From Toxotes chatareus (taxonomy: Eukaryota > Chordata > Actinopteri > Toxotidae), in NCBI GenBank assembly GCA_016801885.1, contig CM028895.1:6224001-6288000 (forward strand): a DNA stretch of 64,000 nt. Direction: 5' to 3'. Below, in pieces: positions 12,264-21,990 of this stretch. The notes below the pieces were generated by a model. The model did not search any database and was not told the DNA's origin. It saw only the letters and a list, made by a program, of their open reading frames with translations. The position numbers and the translations under genes were made by a program. Within the stretch, counting starts at the first letter, position 1. Each line of letters opens with the position of its first letter.

Positions 12264-13311
12264 GTGAGTGCACTTGCTCCAGTACATATTTTAATGGATT
12301 GGGCAAGAAAGCAAAAAAGTACAATGAATATGCTTCAAAATGTAGTAAAAAAATATTGATTAGGAGCAAGTATTGTTAACTAGATTTCCATTAGTATATA
12401 AATATATATATAAATTCCACAAAGTCCATTCTGCTGATGAAGGTCACAAGATTTGACTGAAAGCTGTGGTAAGTTTCCAGTAAGTTGACTTTAAATTTAT
12501 TTTTTTTCTTTAAACTGTATTTCCAAGATTTAAAAAAAGGAATTTTAAGATCAAATTTTGTTTATTGTCGCAGAATTAACAATAATAATAAGCCAAAGAA
12601 CTAAATAACAGTTTATGAAGCAGAAGAACCACCAACGATAATCCCTTTTGAAATCCGTTAAAGAACTACAAATAAAAATTGATCAGATGAAACAAAAATA
12701 CCTTGATTATGAATGAATGAACGGGGCTATAGGAAACAAAATCAGGTCAAAGCTTTTGTGTTGAAATGGCCTGTTAGAGCTGCGGGAAAGACAATTATCA
12801 GTTGACATTTGCAGTTTGTCACAAGGCAAAGAAGAACTGCTCTCATAATCACAATCATGTGATTGTCAACAACCTCATTGTCCCATTTTCACTCACATGT
12901 TCCCAAGCTCAGAAACAGTCAGCCCATTTATTACGGCTTTGACATTACAATGGCATTTGTCTTCCATTATTCTGATCATCTCAGCTTCTAAAGTGGTGTT
13001 TTATAGCGAGTTATAGCGTGGAGTGGATGGGCTTTCTGCCAGCCCTAAAAATAATGTGTTAGCCACATAATTCCTATTCACACTCCGGGCTTATTAGCGC
13101 ACTTCAAGGATCTGATTGGAATGAGTTGCTTAGCACATTTTATCCCTCTTTTATCAATACCGAAATTAAATGTATGTGTCTTACAGTGAGAGCTCCTTTT
13201 GTCCCTCCACCAGAGTGCTCTCATGCCTCTTCAGCATTGTCATCAAGACAGATTCCTCTACATTTATAGATCTAAAAATGAAAATAATCCCTGCTTCTGT
13301 TTCTGTTGAAG
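12264..13311 (+). other. fut8: fut8 last intron, about 1.05 kb
   Basis: Donor GTGAGT at 12264 and acceptor TTGAAG ending at 13311, falling between codons. The content is AT-rich unique-looking sequence. I see no recognisable repeat or extra exon. Confidence 0.92.
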
Positions 13312-13650
13312 GTCTGCCGTGTGGCCTATGAGATTATGCAGACGCTGCATCCAGATGCCTCCTCCTTCTTTTACTCCCTGGATGATATCTACTATTTTGG
13401 AGGTCAAAATGCCCACAACCAGATCGCCATCTACCCCCACCAGCCGCGCAATAGCGAGGACATTCCCCTGGAGCCCGGCGACGTGATCGGCGTGGCCGGC
13501 AACCACTGGGACGGATACTCCAAAGGCATCAACCGCAAACTGGGCCGCACTGGCCTCTACCCTTCCTACAAGGTCAAAGAGAAAATCGAAACTGTGAAGT
13601 ACCCAACGTACCCCGAGGCAGACAAACTGCTCAACTCTCAAAAGAAGTAA
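13312..13650 (+). CDS. fut8: fut8 terminal coding exon: end of catalytic domain, SH3 domain, C-terminus
   Basis: The exon encodes 112 residues, starting VCRVAYEIMQTLHPDASSFF, and ends in TAA at 13648-13650. It completes the catalytic domain and contains the C-terminal SH3 domain, roughly from YYFGGQNAHNQIAIYPHQPR to GRTGLYPSYKVKEK. The ALYDY-like strand, the EPGDVIGV acidic turn, NHWDGYSKG and the GLYPSY end motif are all present. The equivalents of human His535 and Lys541, reported as important in the SH3 domain, are kept. The human protein stops just after YPTYPEAEK. Here YPTYPEADK is followed by LLNSQKK, a 7-residue extension. The acceptor is AAG at 13309-13311. The middle of the exon (about 13430-13560) is clearly richer in GC and CpG than the surrounding introns. 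Confidence 0.97.
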   Translation, partial: VCRVAYEIMQTLHPDASSFFYSLDDIYYFGGQNAHNQIAIYPHQPRNSEDIPLEPGDVIGVAGNHWDGYSKGINRKLGRTGLYPSYKVKEKIETVKYPTYPEADKLLNSQKK

Positions 13651-13847
13651 AAGAAGAAATGAAAAAAAAAATAAAGGAAGAGAAGGAGTGAGGAGAAACA
13701 CGCAGACTCCGATTCCAGGGAACGAGGCTGCTTTTGTACAGAAGAGAGAGACATACTTAGTGCGCTAAGCTGAGAAGAAAAGAAAAAGCCTGTACCCAGG
13801 GGTGATAGGAATGAGAATGCACTCTGTGTGTTTATGCGTGAGAGCGA

Positions 13848-13872
13848 GTGTGTGTGTGTGTGTGTGTGTGTG
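13848..13872 (+). repeat. (GT)n microsatellite in the fut8 3' UTR
   Basis: About 12 GT units immediately downstream of the coding exon. A second GT run of about 10 units lies at 14437-14457. Confidence 0.9.
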
Positions 13873-14005
13873 CGAACATGTGTGAGCACTTGTGTAAATG
13901 CCTGTGCATATGTCAGGTCATGGAAGACATGCACCCTACCACTACTCCCCCGCCTGGCGCTCTGACGTCAGATCTGTAGAGATGTAGACGTGAACATTGA
14001 TTTTA

Positions 14006-14011
14006 AATAAA
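14006..14011 (+). terminator. fut8: Candidate fut8 poly(A) signal AATAAA (proximal)
   Basis: A canonical hexamer about 355 bases after the stop codon, followed by an A-rich stretch with ACAATTAAAATC. It is the first well-placed signal in the 3' UTR. Confidence 0.5.
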
Positions 14012-14894
14012 GCAAGAAAACAATTAAAATCTACACAACTGACCGAGCTCACTCTCCTGAGATAAGACTGGGACTACTGTAAGACTGGCGCACCCCGGAG
14101 TGAGCTTCGAATCAATGACTGTAAACAAAAAATGACAAACTGGAAAAAAGTGTTTTGATTTTTATTTAATTCTTTCCACTGGTTTTGATTCTAATCTTGC
14201 CTTTTTTTCTTTTTCTTCTGTTTGTTTTTTTTTTTTTTGTTTACTGAATGTACTGTATCCTCTTCTTGCCATGCTCACCGCTGCCCCTCCCCACTCCCCC
14301 CTGCTCCACTCCATCTTCCTCCATCTTGTCTCTACATGTGCAATTAATTTTATAATACCATATTGTGCTTTTATCGAGTGTTTTTAACGGTCTTAATTTT
14401 GTGTGTGTTGGGCTTGTGCATTGTGTACTGTACAGTGAGTGTGTGTGTGTGTGTGTATGAGGATGGATGCGAGTGCAATCAAGTGTGTCTGTGTGTGTTG
14501 TTTAAGTCTAAGGGGCCATGTCACGACCTGGTGCCTGGTTGTCGGTGAGCAGTGTGTGTTTTTATTTCTGGCTTTCCTCTTGACTGAATAGTGTTTGTGT
14601 GGCCAGCGGGAGACTGGCGGTGACAGTGGGGAACTGTCCTCAGCCCCCAGCACTTGGAACAATGGTGATCTGCAGTCACTGCGCTGGTGACCTCTAGTGA
14701 ACAATGGTAAGCTTATGTGGAGTACGGTGAACTCATGGTGCACGCACACACACAGACACAGGAGCTGTCCCGAGGCTCACCAAAAGAAGCACTCCACTGA
14801 GATAATGTCCTTCTTGGCACCTCTGCTGTCTCTTCTGTCCATCTGTTTGTTTCTTTTTTTTTTTTTTTTTTACTTTTAACATTGCTGTTTTTAA

Positions 14895-14900
14895 AATAAA
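14895..14900 (+). terminator. fut8: Candidate fut8 poly(A) signal AATAAA (distal 1)
   Basis: A canonical hexamer after a poly-T run, about 1.25 kb after the stop codon. It would give a longer 3' UTR isoform. Confidence 0.35.
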
Positions 14901-15034
14901 TGAGGAAAAATATGCCTACGTTTAGAAATGATAATGCTATGTCATATCAAACTCAGAGTCCCCATCATGAAGGCTTTTTTTTTTTTTTTTCATAACTTAT
15001 GTTCTTGGGCATTGTCTTTGATAACCACAGATCG

Positions 15035-15040
15035 AATAAA
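15035..15040 (+). terminator. fut8: Candidate fut8 poly(A) signal AATAAA (distal 2)
   Basis: A canonical hexamer in CGAATAAACTTGAG, about 1.4 kb after the stop codon. No transcript data are available to choose between the sites. Confidence 0.35.
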
Positions 15041-16649
15041 CTTGAGAAACCAACACGGCATTTTTCCCTTCGGTCTGATTCGTTTCACCATCTGCTCCTC
15101 CGTCTCTTAACGGGCGACACCTGCTTGTTCAATCAGGTTGAAAATGCTTCAGATACATTACACACATTCCAAACTGAGAATCAAGGCTTTTTTTTTTTTT
15201 TTTTTTTTTTTTCATATTTGAAGAGTTCATTTCCTGAAGGGTATCCATCCATTTTTGAAGAGTAAAAGTCATTACCTGAAGTTCATCTTTTGATATCACC
15301 ATAAAAAAGGAAGACCCTGCTTCTAAAGTTGATATCATTTTTGGCATCCTAGGATTAGAGCTGCCTCCTACCTTCAAAAAGCACCAGTAGTTTGTTTTAT
15401 AAATCATTCATAAGAGCGTGAATCCATTTTCCAGCCATTTTGGAGCAAAAACTCTTAAATCTCAAGTCTTTGATTTACATTTCAAACTGCGGCCCAAGAT
15501 CAGTAACTTCAACAGAGACATTACCATCCTTCATTTAACTATGCCTCGTGACAGCTACAAGACATTTCTGCCCCAAATACCAAACATTTCTCTCCATGCA
15601 GCCGCATCGCAGGTGCGTTATTAAAGCACCAGTAGACTTCCTGTTCTTGTTTGGTGTCCTACTTCCTACTTCCTGCATGTCTAAATCGTTTATGATCTCA
15701 TTCTCTGTGTCTTATTTATGGGCTGTCTTGTTACTTTCTTACTCAGGGGGCTCTGGGAGTTTCATTACAGATCCCTCTTTAATTTCAATGCTGATCTGCA
15801 TGCTTCATTGGGCACCCATAAGGAAAGTCGCAGCAGTGGTAGCGGAGATGAGCTTTTTTCTGTGTGTGCGAGGGAGAATAATAGTTTTATTGCCCCCCCT
15901 GCCTGACAACAATCAATTTAGCCCACATTGACAAAGTATTCACAATGTACATGCAGCATACAGCAGTTCACTGAACATCTCTTTTCACTGGGAAAGAGTC
16001 CCTCATGGGCTTTATAAACGCACACGCTAACTGGAGGGCACTTTAATTAAAATACACTCGTTGCTGTCACAGTGGTTTGTGACAGTCGTTTAAGAGAGAC
16101 GTTAGTTCAGTTAATTATTCTGTTAATTGGCCACCGCTTCTGATCGAGAGCGTTCAGGTTTTTAGCAGGTTTTTTTTTTTTCTTCCTCTGCATTTGTTTT
16201 CTAATTGTTGCAGCTCTCGTCGAAAGCACAGTGAGGCCATTTGCGGGCCCTCCCACAGAAAGCTGTGTGTTGAAAGGGAAACTGTCCGATCCGAGTGCAA
16301 ACAGGTGTCAAAAGGTTAAATTTTCCCACAGCTTTGCTTTAGAGGACAGATTCATATTTTTTTCAAGTCTGACTTAAAACAGTACAGTAGAGTTATTGCT
16401 TGCTTCCCCCGCTCCATGCTGGCCATGAGAGATCCCCTCCCGAGGCAACTACTCTGTAAGAGATGAGGGACAAAATCCACAGCCCCTGTTTTGTGCTGAA
16501 TTCCTTCTTTTTGTTTCCCCAAACAGCGTTTCCTTGCTGAGCTGCAGTGGGGAATTTTGTACTAACAAGACAACAGACCATGCCAGCAGCTCTGTGAGGC
16601 TTTACTTAGCCACAGAGGGGCTTTGAGCTGAATGCAAACATCAGCGTGC

Positions 16650-16960
16650 AAACACAGTGACACTTCTAACATGCTGATGTTCAGCAGGTAATAATTACCA
16701 GGTTCACCACGCTAACGTTTGCTAATCAGCACTAAATACATTGAACAGCTGATGCTGATGGAAATGTCATTTCCTTTGCAGCTTTCTTATAGGGCAAACC
16801 GAAATTTCGGAAAATGTCAAGAAAGTCAGTGAATCATCAAAGTAATCACCTTAGTCCTCTGCGCACCATGAATGTCTGCACAGAATTTCATGGCAATTCG
16901 TGCAATAGTTGTGAAATATTTCAGTCAAAGCTGGGGGCTGACTGTCAAGGCCATCCATGA
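16650..16960 (+). repeat. Dispersed teleost repeat family 1, copy B
   Basis: Shares the order of phrases with the copy at 780-1215, in the opposite orientation: ACATGCTGATGTTCAGCAGG, GCTGATGGAAATGTCAT, ACCATGAATGTCTGCACAGA, TTTCATGGCAATTCGTGCAA and AATATTTCAGTCAAAGCTG. Confidence 0.75.
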
Positions 16961-18555
16961 AGCTAAGCAACTAAAAAGAGCATGAGCTCAGAAGATATCC
17001 TACTTGACAAAAACTGATACTGCTGAAGCCTCATATTGGCTTTGGCTGAAATGAAAATCTTGCACAGATTTGACTTAAGATTTTGCTCCCTGGCTCTTAC
17101 CCTGGAATTGTCTTTGGAGGGGATTGTTTCAGGGGGTGGGGTGGGGGGTGCGGGGATTACAGTGACCAATGACTCTTTCAATGTGCATATGAGCATGAGA
17201 GTGTTGTTTTAAGGCAGGTTTGAAAAGTTGTGAACCTATCCTTCAATGCCCTGAGAACACAGACCAAGATTTCAATGTGGCCGTGTAACTCTGATGGAAC
17301 TCGTATTATGTAGAGATAAGTGGGTACGCCATCGCCGTGTGGAATTCTAATCTTGTAAAGGGCAGCTGAATTAATTCTGACTGACTCATGAAAAAGGGGA
17401 GAGGAAATGGAAATGATTATTGTAGTCCTGACCGGCTCCAATCAGTTCTCTGTTGGCGCAGCAGTAACAAGTGAAGCCTGCCCTACGGTACCTGGCCCAC
17501 ATCAAAGCTGAGGGGAGGAACTCGAACAAGGAGCTGTCTGGTTTTCATAAGGCAAAGAAGATTGTAGGGTGTCAATCTTCCTCCTCTTCACCTTAAATCA
17601 ACTCAGCAATCAGCTGCAGTTTGACTTTTATTAGCTCAGTATTTTTAATCCCACCTGTTATCTCGACTCACTATAAACCTGATTCTATAAATCTGATTCT
17701 TGGCACGGAGCAGGCCGGTGTAAGCCAGCGAGAGGCACATCATCACTCAGAGGAACAAAGGCGTTTTGTTTGGCACATGTGCTGTACTTAGGTGTGATCT
17801 CTGCTGTGAATCCAGTAAATCGGTGTTTCTAATGGAGCGCTGACACACCAGAGGACTATATTGTTATTTGGAAAGCAGCAAACCTCCGTAAAAACACTTT
17901 GCTACCGCGTTACTTGTCTGTATGCATGAAATAAGAAATGTGAATTTTGATTTAAAGTTTTCCAGGATTTACTTCACTGTTGGGTTTCCAAACTGATTTG
18001 ACTGTGGGAAGACACTGTTTTACTTACTTGTTCACTTGCATACTCTGCTGCGTATTGTGTCTAAATTATTTTTACAAAAATAGCAGAAACAAAATGAGTC
18101 TGTTCTGTTGATATTCATAAAACTAGCAGTCCACAAATGGTCTGCACACTGATATCACCCAGCAAGTATTACAGTAAGTGATAAAAGATAAAACAGATTT
18201 TAAGTACCCAATTAGGTATCACTGTGTGGAGAATAGCTTGCTGATTTTTTTGTCAGAAATATAAGCAGAACACGCTGACAACAATTTCATGAGTTGCTTG
18301 TAGCAGCAGTGGAGTTGTTGACAGTTTCATGAAGAACACAGCTGGTCTGAAAACGGAGTGATCTCACACAGATAATGGAGCTGCAGTCACTCGACTCTCT
18401 GTGGCTCCCTTTGTTGTAAAACAGACAAAGCGCTTTGTATTACCATCAAGATGAAGACCAAGCGTGTTATTAGCACTGTGACTATGATGTCATAATAATG
18501 GCACATTAATATATGGTAATGATGGCAGTGAACGTAATGTTGTGATCGTGCGTGA

Positions 18556-18680
18556 TAGTGTTTTAAAGGATAATTGCAGTTTATTACAAAACATCTGTGT
18601 TATTTTCATAGCCATAGTTTTGACCATTACTTCTGTCAGTAATTGTTGAGATCGGGGAATACGTCTGACAGGGCAAGAAA
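18556..18680 (+). repeat. Possible dispersed repeat
   Basis: Begins TTTTAAAGGATAATTGCAGT and continues with TTTTGACCATTACTTCTGTC and AATTGTTGAGATCGGGGAAT. This resembles a common short teleost repeat as I remember it. No second copy is obvious in the window. Confidence 0.4.
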
Positions 18681-20698
18681 CATGAGCAGTCAGATAATTA
18701 CCCAGGCTTAAAAGCCCCTGAAATTTTCCCTTCAAATCTTAGGCATCTCTCCACAATTTTAAATATTCATGACTAAACAGACAGAAATCATATTTAAAAA
18801 AACACACACACACATTCTCAGGTATTATTTTTCAAGTTCAACATTAAAGAAAAAAAAAAAAACTTCTGCTAATCTGCGACATCAGGACTATGTGGGGGTG
18901 GTTAGATCAGGTTTGACCGACAGTGACCAAATGACCCTCTGTCGTCAGATCCTGATTCAAATGTTGCTAAATCCTGATTGCTCCATGTGTGTGACCACCC
19001 AGTCCCCTTCAAACTGACTTTCTAGTTCAGCTTTAACCTACTGTATTTATCATACTTGTATAAGCAATGTTTTCATGTGCAGTGAGGGATTATTACTGTT
19101 AAGCGTCGTCGTTGATAAATAAAAAAGTGGTTTTGATCTGTGGTGCACAGACTGCACATTTTCTGCTAGGCTATTTCTTTTTATGTAGTTTTCTGAACAA
19201 AACAGAAAACAGATCTTAAAACCTATGTGATTTGTGAACATGCACATGAACCTACAAACAAACTAATGAGAGACCCCGTGTCTCGCTTTGTTTTCCAGTG
19301 TGATCAATTACTCTCGGTAATTAGCTGCCACCACTGCTGTGCTTGGTTTAGATAATCTGGTTAAACTCTTGGATTGTTCACAACTTGTCTGAATGTCTCA
19401 TGTTTCTTTCCCCGCTGGACTTTGTTGTCACCATCTTGCGGTCCTCCCAGATATCAGCAGTTAGTTTGGGGAGTACAGTGTTATCATTACCAATGGAAAA
19501 GATGGCCAAAACTCTGAAAGGAAGATCTAAGTTCTAAGAAACAGAATATTCCTTAAAAGTGCAGTTTTTGATATGTAGTTCTGCCTGGATAATGATGTCA
19601 CACTTTACAGTACCCTAATGGGCTATATGTCGATGGGGTGCCTGCTCTACTGTACAGCGCAAAGACTAATGTTCCTGCTGAAACATCCACCGTCACTCTG
19701 TGTGTCCATGTGAAGCCTGCTGCAGCAGCGGTGGAGAGAGTCCACAGCTTCAGCCCCCACCCCTCCTCCCCCTGCCGCTGCCTGCGGGGTTCAGCCCGCT
19801 GTGATGACCATTAGCGTCTGGCTGAGGCTGCAGGAGATAACAGGTGATTTAAGGCCCTGTACCCCAACACAGCCAGAGAGAAATGGCCGGCTGCTGCTTA
19901 TCTCCCCCTCCGCCATACTCCACACACTTTTACATTAGGCTCCCCTATTCAAAGCCATCTGTCTTCCCAGTCAGGGTTTGATAAAACCGCCTGCGTACCT
20001 CACGAAGCAGGAAGAGCGGGAGACTGAGGAGACACACACCACCACTCCGCCTGCATACTTATACACAGCAATTTAGAGGATCACGGTGGAAGTCGACAGC
20101 ATCACACTGACTGAATACTTTATCCACAGTGACTTAGAGCCCGGGGCAACACAGTGGGACTCAACAACAATAGCTGAGCTCAGCACACAAAAGATACTGT
20201 ACCTGGTTGTAAAAGAGAGACCTGAGTGTGTAACATCACCCCTGGACTAATTGCAAATCAATGGTCTTGGTGAGATGAATGTGGTGGGGATAATAATCGC
20301 CTACGGCTGCAGTACATCAACCATTCATGCACAGTGCCAAACACTAATCACAGCAGGTGCACCAATAAAAGCTCTGGAGATATTATCATTTCTCAACAGA
20401 AAAAAAGTATTATATGTTGTTGAGCGCTTTCTACCTCTGAGCAGTCCAGCAACAATGACGGGAATATCATTCCTTCTGACTGTTCAGAAGGCTTTGGCAT
20501 TTCTATAGACTAGTGATTAAATGTTAATGCTATAACATATTGGGGAGCCTGCAGCAGGAAAGGGGATTACTTCATCCCTCTTGGATGTGCAGATGTGAGA
20601 AAATATCCTCCATCTTTGGGCCACAATAGAAAAATGACTGTTATCTTAAGGAAAACACACTAAAGATCCAGAGGATCAGGATGTGAAGACAGAGCCGT

Positions 20699-20730
20699 GG
20701 CAGTGGCAGTGGCAGTGGCAGCGGCAGCAG
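20699..20730 (+). repeat. GGCAGT hexanucleotide tandem
   Basis: About five units of GGCAGT/GGCAGC in a row. They translate as Trp-Gln repeats on one strand and His-Cys repeats on the other, which explains the odd open frames across it. Confidence 0.85.
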
Positions 20731-21269
20731 TATAGTTGTATAATTGTCCTGTGTTTGCTGATTTTCCTACTGTGGAGGCTAAGTGGGCAGTGGCTGTCTT
20801 CCTTTGGTCTCAGCTCTGTAATTATGGTGTCATTGTGTGGCAGAAGAATATGCTTGGCAGCAGCTAAAGGACAGAAGGTTCTCTTGTGTCTGGACATAAG
20901 CTGAGAGAAGAGTGGGCTCTCGCTCTCTCTGTCCAGCTGCCTTTCTTCTCTATGTCCACCTCTTTACTTTCTCTATCCCCCCATCTTATAGTTCTCAGTC
21001 CTCCATCTTCCCCCACTCCCTTCAGTCTTTGTCCCCTCAAATCCCGATGACCAAGCACAAGTGAAAAGTGCCTGTGCTATTAAGTGCATTGCACGGGTTA
21101 ATACGTTCCTCCTAAAGGCGGATTACGGCCCAGGTTTTGAGTGCATGTTGGCACTGGCAGAGCTGGGATGAGGAATATGTTGTCATCTCTGTGAGGAGTA
21201 AATCAGAGGAGTCGACAGGCCTCATTCAAGCCTCTTTGACCCTTGCTCCCGAGCGATCAGACTGGACTG

Positions 21270-21990
21270 TCACCATGCAAACATTGTCAGTGCTAACATG
21301 CTGATAGCATTTTTAATTCATTTGAATTCTTAGTTTAATGTGTTGGCATGCTAAAATTTGCTAATACAAACAGCACAAAGCACAGCTGAGGCTGAAGGAT
21401 TTGCAGGTATATGGTCACAAACCTAAATACTGGACAAATTTAAACTTTGACCTGATAGTGCCCTTCAATAAAAGGTGAAGGGATCACCAAAGTTATTACA
21501 ATGCATCCTGAGGGTGTCATGATCAGCCCCTACAGTGACTCTTGTTTGGTCTCTGGTCTGACTTCTTTGTTTTCTCTTTAGTATTTCCTGTTTTATTTTG
21601 TAGTCACTTCTTTTGTGCCTCTGTTTTGATGTCACTTCCTGTCTTTGTGTTTTTTCCCTCCTTTGTGATTGCCTGCCCTGCCCTGTTGTGTGTCACCTGT
21701 TCCCAGTAACATCTTGTTAATCCTCGTCAGTTTGTCTCTGTTTGCTTGCAAATTGTCTGCAAACTTATGTGCCAACCCATCAAGTAATCGTGGAGATATT
21801 TGCCTGGGTAAGTGAAAATATGTCTCATCTGTTCTAGACATGCACTTTTGCATTCTGTGGTGCCAGAGGGAACCAAAGTCACCGAAGTCAGAAAAGTTCA
21901 CCTTCTGGGAAACATAAATGTCTGTTGCTTTGTTGAATAGTTGTAATATTTCAGTATGGAAAGTGGTGGGCTGGCCAACTGACCACACCT
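21270..21990 (+). repeat. Dispersed teleost repeat family 1, copy C, interrupted
   Basis: The left part (21270-21522) has GTGCTAACATGCTGATAGCA, CACAGCTGAGGCTGAAGGAT, GGTCACAAACCTAAATACTG, GATCACCAAAGTTATTACAA and GCATCCTGAGGGTGTCATGA. The right part (about 21905-21985) resumes with GAATAGTTGTAATATTTCAG and GGCCAACTGACCAC. The roughly 380 bases between do not belong to the family and look like a later insertion. Confidence 0.7.
21523..21905 (+). repeat. Dispersed repeat family 2, inserted in a family 1 copy
   Basis: Contains TATTTCCTGTTTTATTTTGT, CACTTCCTGTCTTTGTG, TTTGTGATTGCCTGCCCTGC and GTGTGTCACCTGTTCCCAGT. The same order of phrases, diverged, recurs at 36990-37200 (TTTCCTGTTTTACTTTGAAA, TTTGTGATTGTCTGCCCAGC, TTGCACCTGTGCCC). 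No coding capacity is seen. Confidence 0.6.

Larger units (their letters stand above)
1..15060 (+). other. fut8: fut8 gene, 3' part: four coding exons, introns and 3' UTR (5' half outside the window)
   Basis: The four exons above join in frame (phases 2, 0 after completion of split codons) into 911 coding bases before the stop, about 303 residues. That is just over half of the roughly 575-residue vertebrate protein. The missing part is the cytosolic tail, transmembrane anchor, coiled-coil stem and first part of the catalytic domain. They must lie upstream, since the window opens inside the intron before 4919. The right edge is my estimate based on the last plausible poly(A) signal. No promoter is visible because the gene start is not present. 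Confidence 0.85.
13651..15060 (+). other. fut8: fut8 3' UTR (length uncertain)
   Basis: Starts after the TAA at 13648-13650. It includes GT microsatellites at 13848-13872 and 14437-14457, and an AT-rich stretch near 14340-14400. The shortest plausible transcript ends just after the AATAAA at 14006. Longer forms could use the AATAAA at 14895 or 15035. An AATAAA at 13670 is only 20 bases after the stop and is less likely. Confidence 0.6.
15061..21260. other. Downstream intergenic region, no gene seen
   Basis: It contains a 26-base poly-T run near 15187, a copy of repeat family 1 at 16650-16960, a possible repeat at 18556-18680, a repeat-poor GC-rich block at 19690-19960, and a GGCAGT hexamer tandem at 20699-20730. 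Open frames here are short and do not resemble known proteins. Confidence 0.7.
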
